Part shown: one piece after another, positions 35,420 through 44,100 of the stretch
How positions within the stretch are numbered: position 1 is the first letter of the stretch
Layout: each line of letters starts with the position of its first letter
Source: Helicobacter pylori
GTDB taxonomy: Bacteria > Campylobacterota > Campylobacteria > Campylobacterales > Helicobacteraceae
NCBI RefSeq assembly: GCF_016755635.1
Contig: NZ_CP051500.1
Location: 248,001-312,000, forward strand
Direction of reading: 5' to 3'
Length of the DNA: 64,000 bases
Program-made: the position numbers and the translations under genes
The notes under the pieces: generated by a model
What the model was told of the DNA's origin: nothing
What the model saw: the letters and a program-made list of their open reading frames with translations, nothing else
Databases searched by the model: none

Positions 35420-37058
35420 ATTTTTAGAAAACCTCACCGCTCCCTTTAAACGCATTAAAAACCGCTCGCTTGTTTTGGCATTAGGGTTTTTGATCCTTAC
35501 TTTTTGCTTGCTTCTTTTTTTAGTTTTGAGCGATGTTTCTAGGCTCATATCGGGTAAGGACTTTTTTTATGTGATCCAATCCCACCCTAAGCAAACTTTA
35601 ATTGAAGATGAAAATTATTTTTATGCTAACAAGGGTCTTTATAAAACCAACAAAGAAGCCTTTTTAAGAGCCTATAAAATCCCAGAAAGCATGCCCATAG
35701 AAAGACGAGAAAATTTAAGCAAGGGTTCTAAAATGAATTTAGCGTTGCTTTTTTTCATTTCTAGCATGCTTTTTGGGATCTTTTGGCGTTTGCCCAAACG
35801 ATTGGATACTAAAATGAGTTTAGAGAGCGCTCACAAAAACGAATTAGAAAATGCATTCCAACGATACGACGCGCTAGGGGTGCGTTTTGAAGATATTGCA
35901 GGGGTGGATGAAGTCAAAGAAGAATTACTAGAAGTGATAGATTATTTAAAAAACCCTAAAAAATACCAGGATTTAGGGATTTTTCTCCCTAAGGGCGTGC
36001 TTTTAATCGGGCCTCCTGGAGTGGGGAAAACCATGATCGCTAAAGCCTTAGCGAGTGAAGCCAGAGTGCCGTTTTTTTACGAAAGCGGGAGCGCGTTTTC
36101 TCAAATTTATGTGGGGGCTGGGGCTAAAAAAGTGCATGAACTTTTCATGCATGCTAAAAGGCATGCCCCTTCTATTATTTTTATTGATGAAATTGACGCT
36201 TTGGGTAAGGCTAGGGGAGGGCATAGGAGCGATGAAAGAGAGGCCACGCTCAACCAGCTTTTAACCGAAATGGATGGGTTTTTGCAAAACGATGAGGTGG
36301 TGGTGATAGGAGCGACTAACCAAATGGAAGTGATGGATGAAGCACTATTAAGGAGCAAACGATTTGATCGGCGCATTTTCATTTCTTTACCGGATTTACT
36401 AGAAAGGCAGAGCATTTTAGAAAAGCTGTTAGAAAACAAAAAGCACGCGCTCAATTATCTTAAGATCGCTAAAATTTGCGTGGGTTTTAGCGGGGCGATG
36501 TTAGCGACTTTAATCAATGAAAGCGCTTTAAACGCCCTCAAACACCAACGAAACGAAATCACTGAGAGCGACATTTTAGAAGTGAAAGACAAGATCGCTT
36601 ACGGCAAGAAAAAGCCCCAAACTTTAGACGAAAACCAAAAGGAATTAGTCGCTTTGTATCAAAGCGCGAAAGCCTTGAGTGCGTATTGGCTAGAAATTGA
36701 ATTTGATAAAGCGCCAATATTAGGGGAATTTATCGCTTTTAATGAAAATAAAATCCACAGCGAGAGCGAGATTAAAAATTACATTAAAGTGTATTTGAGC
36801 GGGACGATTATTTTAGAGTTGCTCTATAAGGAGCGTTATAGTCTGTCTAAACAAGACTTGCAAAAAGCGAAATTTTTGAATGAATTTATGGCCAGTGAGC
36901 TTCTTTTAGCCCCTACAAAAGAGTCTTTAAGCGTTCTTTATGAAGAGCAACTGGAGTTTTTAAAGCCGCAAATTGCAGCTTGCAAGCGATTAAGCGCTCT
37001 ATTATTGGAGCAAGAATATTTAGAACATTCCAATTTGTATGATTTATTGAACGGGTGA
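35406..37058 (+). CDS. FtsH-like AAA protein lacking the HExxH zinc site
   Basis: A 550-residue inner-membrane protein with two N-terminal helices flanking a small periplasmic domain (about 22-42 and 111-128), as in FtsH. AAA domain: Walker A GPPGVGKT (202-209), pore loop FSQIYVGAGA, Walker B IIFIDEID (257-264), and second region ATNQMEVMDEALLRSKRFDRR. Where FtsH has HEAGH, this protein reads ALYQSAKALS (about 416-425), so both His and the catalytic Glu are gone. The downstream LSGTIILELLYKERY and KQDLQKA still align with the protease domain. Probably an ATP-driven unfoldase or pseudoprotease. ATG 35406 follows AAGGAGAGGG. Confidence 0.85.
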   Translation: MPFSKFLENLTAPFKRIKNRSLVLALGFLILTFCLLLFLVLSDVSRLISGKDFFYVIQSHPKQTLIEDENYFYANKGLYKTNKEAFLRAYKIPESMPIERRENLSKGSKMNLALLFFISSMLFGIFWRLPKRLDTKMSLESAHKNELENAFQRYDALGVRFEDIAGVDEVKEELLEVIDYLKNPKKYQDLGIFLPKGVLLIGPPGVGKTMIAKALASEARVPFFYESGSAFSQIYVGAGAKKVHELFMHAKRHAPSIIFIDEIDALGKARGGHRSDEREATLNQLLTEMDGFLQNDEVVVIGATNQMEVMDEALLRSKRFDRRIFISLPDLLERQSILEKLLENKKHALNYLKIAKICVGFSGAMLATLINESALNALKHQRNEITESDILEVKDKIAYGKKKPQTLDENQKELVALYQSAKALSAYWLEIEFDKAPILGEFIAFNENKIHSESEIKNYIKVYLSGTIILELLYKERYSLSKQDLQKAKFLNEFMASELLLAPTKESLSVLYEEQLEFLKPQIAACKRLSALLLEQEYLEHSNLYDLLNG

Positions 37059-37060
37059 AA

Positions 37061-37579
37061 ATGCGTTTTTTTAGTGGTTTTGGGTTCGTTAATGAAAGCG
37101 TTTTGTTTGAAGAGTGGCTTTTAAAAGGGGCTTATGATATCTCAGGCTTTTCTATGGGGGCGATTAAAGCGATAGAATACGCTTATAATGAAATCTCACA
37201 ACAGCGGCGCATCCATTCTTTGTTATTGTTTTCGCCTTGCATGTTAGCGCATAAGAGTTTGGCGTTCAAACGCTTGCAACTTTCTTCGTTTCAAAAAGAC
37301 CCGCAAAGCTACATGGATAACTTTTATCACGAAGTGGGCTTGAGCGCTCAATTGGAGCGTTTTAAAAAAGAGGGTTCTTTAGAAGAATTAGAATTTTTAT
37401 TGAATTACAAGTATAGTGATTCTATAATTAGACTTTTATTAGAAAAAGGCGTGAAGATTGAAGTGTTTATCGGGTTAAAAGATAGGATCACTGACATTCA
37501 AGCCCTTTTAGAGTTTTTTACGCCATTAGTTCAAGTGTGGCAGTTTAAGGATTGTAACCATTTGTTGCAAAAATCTTAA
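37061..37579 (+). CDS. Small alpha/beta hydrolase, candidate pimeloyl-ACP methyl ester esterase
   Basis: A 172-residue minimal alpha/beta hydrolase. A nucleophile elbow GFSMG (Ser31) follows MRFFSGFGFVNES, which resembles the start of BioG-type esterases. GLKDRITD (Asp141) and DCNHLL (His167) complete a Ser-Asp-His triad. H. pylori lacks BioH, and a Helicobacter-specific esterase called BioV is reported. This gene fits that description in size and fold, but I cannot confirm it is the same gene. It overlaps or abuts the FtsH-like stop and has weak ribosome sites (GTG 37055 is an alternative). Confidence 0.6.
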   Translation: MRFFSGFGFVNESVLFEEWLLKGAYDISGFSMGAIKAIEYAYNEISQQRRIHSLLLFSPCMLAHKSLAFKRLQLSSFQKDPQSYMDNFYHEVGLSAQLERFKKEGSLEELEFLLNYKYSDSIIRLLLEKGVKIEVFIGLKDRITDIQALLEFFTPLVQVWQFKDCNHLLQKS

Positions 37580-37591
37580 AAAAGGTGGAAG

Positions 37592-38065
37592 ATGAAAAAA
37601 TTTGGTTTAGGGGTGTATTTGCTTCTTTTAGGTATTTTGGGCGGCTCTTTGATCATTTTAGGAGCGATAGTTGCACCCATTGTTTTCAAAGCTTCAAGCA
37701 TTTTGCCTGAATTGAATCTGACTCCCTTTGAGAGCGGGAAACTCATGGCGCAAATCTTTGTGCGTTTCAATTATCTTTTGGGTGCGATCGGTTTTGTAGT
37801 GTTACTTTATGAAATCGTTTCGTTTATTTATTATAAAAGATCGTTAGTGTATTTGATCCTTGGCGTGGCGATAGGGGCGTTGTGTTTGCTCTTTGTTTTT
37901 TATTACACGCCTTATATTTTAAACGCTCAAAAAGTGGGCGAAGTTGCGCTTCAAAGCGCTGAATTTGCCCGCTCGCACGCTCAAAGCGAATGGCTGTTTA
38001 AGGAATTGTTTGTGCTGGTGTGCGCTTTGTTTTTTTGGCGTTTGTTTGGAAAAAATGCGGTTTGA
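37592..38065 (+). CDS. DUF4149-type integral membrane protein
   Basis: A 157-residue protein with four predicted helices: GVYLLLLGILGGSLIILGAIV; YLLGAIGFVVLLYEIVSFIY; LVYLILGVAIGALCLLFVFYY; and LFKELFVLVCALFFWRLF. Charged or polar loops carry SHAQSEWLFK before the last helix, matching the DUF4149 layout. Function unknown. AAAAGGTGG precedes ATG 37592. Last gene of the operon before imaA. Confidence 0.7.
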   Translation: MKKFGLGVYLLLLGILGGSLIILGAIVAPIVFKASSILPELNLTPFESGKLMAQIFVRFNYLLGAIGFVVLLYEIVSFIYYKRSLVYLILGVAIGALCLLFVFYYTPYILNAQKVGEVALQSAEFARSHAQSEWLFKELFVLVCALFFWRLFGKNAV

Positions 38066-38118
38066 TTTAAAGGGGAGGATTTTTAGTTACTATCTAGGAA
38101 ATGAGAAGGTGGCATTTA

Positions 38119-41100
38119 ATGAAAAAGTTTAAAAAGAAACCAAAAAGTATAAAACGATCGCATCAAAATCAAAAAACAATCTTAAAGCGTCCTTTATGGC
38201 TTATGCCTTTACTGATTGGCGGGTTTGCTAGTGGGGTGTATGCGAATAATAATCTGTGGGATTTGTTAAACCCAAAAGTGGGGGGTGAGTATGTGCATTG
38301 GGTTAAGGGCAGTCAGTATTGCGCATGGTGGGAATTTGCAGGGTGTTTAAAAAATGTATGGGGGGCAAATCATAAAGGCTATGATGCTGGAAATGCCGCT
38401 AACTATTTATCTTCTCAAAACTATCAAGCTATTTCTGTTGGCACTGGGAATGAAACGGGGACTTATAGTTTAAGCGGTTTTACCAATTATGTTGGGGGCA
38501 ATCTCACGATCAATCTAGGCAATAGCGTTGTTTTAGATTTAAGCGGTTCTAATAGTTTCACTTCGTATCAAGGTTATAATCAAGGCAAAGATGATGTAAG
38601 CTTTAATGTTGGCACAATCAATTTAAACGGCACTTTAGAAGTGGGCAATCGTGTGGGATCGGGAGCTGGCACGCACACCGGCACAGCCACTTTAAACTTG
38701 AACGCTAATAAAGTCAATATCAATTCTAATATCAGCGCGTATAAAACTTCGCAAGTGAATATAGGCAATGCTAACAGCGTTATTACCATTAATTCGGTTT
38801 CTTTAAGTGGGGATACTTGCAGTTCTTTAGCTAGTGTGGGCGTAGGGGCTAATTGCTCCACTTCTGGGCCTAGCTATTCTTTTAAAGGGACGACTAGCGC
38901 TACTAATACGACCTTTAGCAATGCAAGCGGCAGTTTCACTTTTGAAGAGAGTGCTAATTTTAGCGGGGCGAAATTAAATGGGGGGAGTTATACTTTCAAT
39001 AAAGAGTTTAGAGCCACCAATAACACCGCCTTTAATAGAGGTAGTTTTACTTTTAAAGGCACAAGCTCTTTTAATGGTGCGAATTTTAGTAATGCTTCCT
39101 ATACTTTTGACAATCAAGCCACTTTCCAAAACAGCTCCTTTAATGGGGGGACTTTTACTTTTAATAACCAAACTAATCCAACTAACAGCGCTCAGCACCC
39201 CCAAATGGTGTTTGAAAACAGCTCCTTTAGCGGCAGCACTACCACTCTTAAGGGTTCTGTAATTTTCCAGCAAGCCTTTAACAATTCAAACCACCAATTA
39301 ACAATCCAAAACGCTTCCTTTAATAACGCTAACTTTAACAATAACGGTAAAATCACCATAGAAAAAGATGCGAGTTTTAACAGTACGACATTCAACACTT
39401 CTGTTGATACAAACAACATGAGTGTTACCGGTAGCGTTACTTTAAGCGGTAAAAATGACTTGAACAATGGCTCAACCCTTGATTTTGGGAGTTCTAAAAT
39501 CACTCTCGCTCAAGGGACGACTTTCAATCTCACAAGTTTAGGGGATAAAAATAGTGTAACGATTTTAAATTCTAGCGGTGGGATCACTTATAGCGGTCTT
39601 TTAAACCATGCGCTCAACAGCTTGACAAACGCCCTAAAAACGAGCGAAAGCTCTTCAGATCCGCAAAGTTTCGCTCAAGGTTTGTGGGAGATGATCACTT
39701 ATGATGGGGTTACCGGACAGCTTTTGAATGAAAACGCTGCAACATCTAAAAACACTGACTCTTCGCCCTCTAAATCCTCTACAAACTCTACGCAAGTCTA
39801 TCAAGTGGGCTACAAAATAGGGGATACTATCTACAAACTGCAAGAAACTTTTGGCCCTAATTCCATTATTATCCAAGCTTTAGAGAGCGGGACTTACACG
39901 CCACCCCCTGTCATTAACGGCTCCAAATTTGACTTGTCCGCTTCAAATTATATCAATGCTGACATGCCTTGGTATGATCATAAATATTACATCCCCAAAT
40001 CTCAAAATTTTACAGAGAGCGGGACTTATTACTTGCCGAGCGTTCAAATATGGGGGAGTTACACTAACTCGTTCAAACAGACCTTTAGCGCGAGTAATAG
40101 CAATCTGGTGATCGGGTATAACTCAACATGGACTGGAAATAGCGTTTCTTCTAGCGACACGGTGTCTTTTGGGGACACTTCAGGGAGCGCTCTTAATGGG
40201 CATTGCGGGCCTTGGCCCTATTACCAATGCACAGGCACGACTAACGGCACTTATAGCGCTTATCATGTCTATATCACAGCGAATCTGCGTTCTGGCAATC
40301 GTATAGGCACGGGTGGGGCAGCCAATCTGGTCTTTAATGGGGTAGATAGTATCAATATCGCTAACGCTACCATCACGCAGCATAATGCCGGAATCTATTC
40401 AAGCTCTATGACTTTTTCCACGCAAAACATGGACAATTCGCAGAATTTGAATGGTCTAAACGCTAACGGCAAGCTTTCAGTGTATGGCACCACTTTCACT
40501 AACCAAGCCAAAGACGGGAAATTCATTTTCAATGCAGGGCAAGCGACTTTTGAAAACACCAACTTTAATGGAGGGAGTTACCAATTCAGCGGTGATAGCT
40601 TGAATTTTTCAAATAACAACCAGTTCAATAGCGGTTCGTTTGAGATTAGCGCAAAAAACGCTTCGTTCAATAACGCTAACTTTAACAACAGCGCTTCTTT
40701 TAATTTCAATAATTCTAATGCGACCACTTCGTTTGTGGGGGATTTCACTAACGCTCATTCAAATTTGCAAATCGCCGGGAACGCTGTTTTTGGGAACTCT
40801 ACTAATGGCTCTCAAAATAACGCTAATTTTAACAATACCGGCTCTGTGAATATTTCAGGGAATGCAACCTTTGATAATGTGGTATTTAATGGCCCTACGA
40901 ACACGAGCGTGAAAGGGCAGGTTACTCTCAATAACATCACTTTAAAAAACTTGAACGCTCCTTTGTCTTTTGGCGATGGGACGATTGTTTTTAGCGCTCA
41001 TTCGGTGATTAATATTGGTGAAGCTATCACAAATGGCAACCCTATCACCCTTGTAAGCTCTTCTAAAGAAATTGAATACAACAACGCTTTCAGTAAAAAT

Positions 41101-44100
41101 CTATGGCAGCTCATCAACTACCAAGGGCATGGGGCAAGCAGTGAAAAACTCGTCTCTAGCGCGGGTAATGGCGTCTATGATGTGGTGTATTCTTTCAACA
41201 ACCAAACTTATAATTTCCAAGAGGTTTTTTCACAAAACAGCATTTCTATCCGGCGTTTGGGCGTTAGCATGGTGTTTGATTATATGGATATGGAAAAATC
41301 GGATCGTTTGTATTATCAAAACACTCTCGGTTTTATGACCTACATGCCTAATAGCTATAACAATAATTTAGGGAATTCAAACAACACCATTTACTATTAC
41401 GACAACAGCATTGATTTTTATGCGAGCGGGAAAACTCTATTCACTAAGGCGGAATTTTCTCAAACATTCACCGGGCAAAACAGCACGATCGTTTTTGGGG
41501 CTAAAAATATATGGACGAGTGCGAGCGATGCGCCGCAGTCTAATGTGATCATTCGCTTTGGGGACAATAAGGGAGCAGGGAGTAATGATGCGAGCGGGCA
41601 TTGCTGGAATTTGCAATGCATAGGCTTTATCACAGGGCATTATGAAGCGCAAAAGATTTACATTACCGGCAGCATTGAAAGCGGGAATCGCATTTCTAGC
41701 GGTGGGGGTGCAAGTCTTAATTTTAACGGGCTTCAAGGCATTCTTTTAACGAACGCGACTCTGTATAACCGCGCCGCTGGGACGCAAAGCTCGTCTATGA
41801 ATTTTGTCTCTAACAGCGCGAACATTCAGGCTCAAAACTCCTATTTTATAGACGATACCGCGCAAAATGGCGGCAACCCTAATTTTAGTTTCAACGCTTT
41901 GAATCTGGATTTTTCTAACAGCTCTTTTAGGGGCTATGTGGGGAAAACGCAATCTGTTTTTAAATTCAATGCCACTAATGCGATCAGTTTCACCAACAGC
42001 ACGAATTTAAGCTCTGGTTTGTATCAAATGCAAGCTAAAAGCGTGTTGTTTGATAATTCCAATTTAAGCGTTTCAGTGGGGACAAGCAGTATTAAAGCCA
42101 ATGCGATCAGTCTTTCTCAAAACGCCTCTATCAATGCGAGTAACCATTCAACCTTAGAACTTCAAGGCGATTTGAATGTGAACGACACCAGCTCGCTCAA
42201 CCTCAACCAAAGTACCATTAATGTTTCCAATAACGCCACGATCAACGATTATGCGAGCTTGATTGCGAGTAATGGCTCTCACCTTAATTTTAACGGAGCA
42301 GCCAATTTCAATTCAGCGAATATTACTACGAGTTTGAATCATTCCTCTATCGTGTTTAAGGGAGCGGTCTCTTTAGGAGGGCAGTTTAATTTAAGCAATA
42401 ACTCTTCTTTAGATTTTCAAGGCTCTAGTGCTATTGCTTCTAACACGGCGTTTAATTTCTATGATAACGCTTTTTCTCAAAGCCCCATCACTTTCCATCA
42501 AGCCCTTGATATTAAAGCGCCCTTGAGTTTGGGAGGCAACCTCTTAAACCCTAACAATAACAGCGTGCTGAATTTGAAAAACAGCCAGCTTGTTTTTGGC
42601 GATCAAGGGAGCTTGAATATCGCTAACATTGATTTACTAAGCGATCTAAACGATAATAAAAATCGTGTGTATAACATCATTCAAGCGGACATGAATGATA
42701 ATTGGTATGAGCGTATCAGCTTCTTTGGCATGCGTATCAGTGATGGGATTTATGATGCTAAAAACCAAACTTATAGTTTCACTAACCCCCTTAATAACGC
42801 CCTAAAAATCACCGAGAGCTTTAAAGATAACCAACTGAGCGTTACGCTCTCTCAAATCCCGGGCATTAAAAACACGCTCTATAACATTGGCTCTGAAATT
42901 TTTAACTACCAAAAAGTTTATAACAACGCTAATGGTGTGTATTCTTATAGCGATGATGCAGAAGGCGTGTTTTATCTCACGAGCAGCGTGAAAGGCTATT
43001 ACAACCCCAACCAATCCTATCAAGCCAGCGGCAGTAATAACACCACGAAAAATAACAATCTAACCTCTGAATCTTCTGTCATCTCGCAAACCTATAACGC
43101 GCAAGGCAACCCTATTAGTGCGTTACATGTCTATAACAAGGGCTATAATTTCAGTAATATCAAAGCGTTAGGCCAAATGGCGCTCAAACTCTACCCTGAA
43201 ATCAAAAAGATATTAGGGAATGATTTTTCGCTTTCAAGTTTGAGCGATTTAAAAGGCGATGCGCTAAACCAGCTCACCAAACTCATCACCCCTAACGACT
43301 GGAAAAACATTAACGAGTTGATTGATAACGCAAACAATTCGGTCGTGCAAAATTTCAATAACGGCACTTTGATTGTAGGAGCGACTAAAATAGGGCAAAC
43401 AGACACCAATAGTGCGGTGGTTTTTGGGGGATTAGGCTATCAAAAGCCTTGCGATTACACCGACATTGTGTGCCAAAAATTTAGAGGCACTTATTTAGGG
43501 CAGCTTTTGGAGTCCAGCTCGGCTGATTTGGGCTATATTGACACGACTTTTAACGCTAAAGAAATTTATCTTACCGGCACTTTAGGGAGTGGGAACGCAT
43601 GGGGGACTGGGGGGAGCGCTAGCGTAACTTTTAACAGCCAAACTTCGCTCATTCTCAACCAAGCGAATATCGTAAGCTCGCAAACCGATGGGATTTTTAG
43701 CATGCTAGGTCAAGAGGGCATCAATAAGGTTTTCAATCAAGCCGGGCTCGCTAATATTTTGGGCGAAGTGGCGGTGCAATCCATTAATAAAGCCGGGGGA
43801 TTAGGGAATTTGATAGTAAATACGCTAGGGAGTGGTAGTGTGATTGGGGGGTATTTAACGCCTGAACAAAAAAATCAAACCCTAAGCCAGCTTTTAGGGC
43901 AGAATAATTTTGATAACCTCATGAACGATAGCGGTTTGAACACGGCGATTAAGGATTTGATCAGACAAAAATTAGGCTTTTGGACCGGGCTAGTGGGGGG
44001 ATTAGCCGGACTAGGGGGCATTGATTTGCAAAACCCTGAAAAGCTTATAGGGAGCATGTCCATCAATGATTTATTGAGTAAAAAAGGGTTGTTCAATCAG

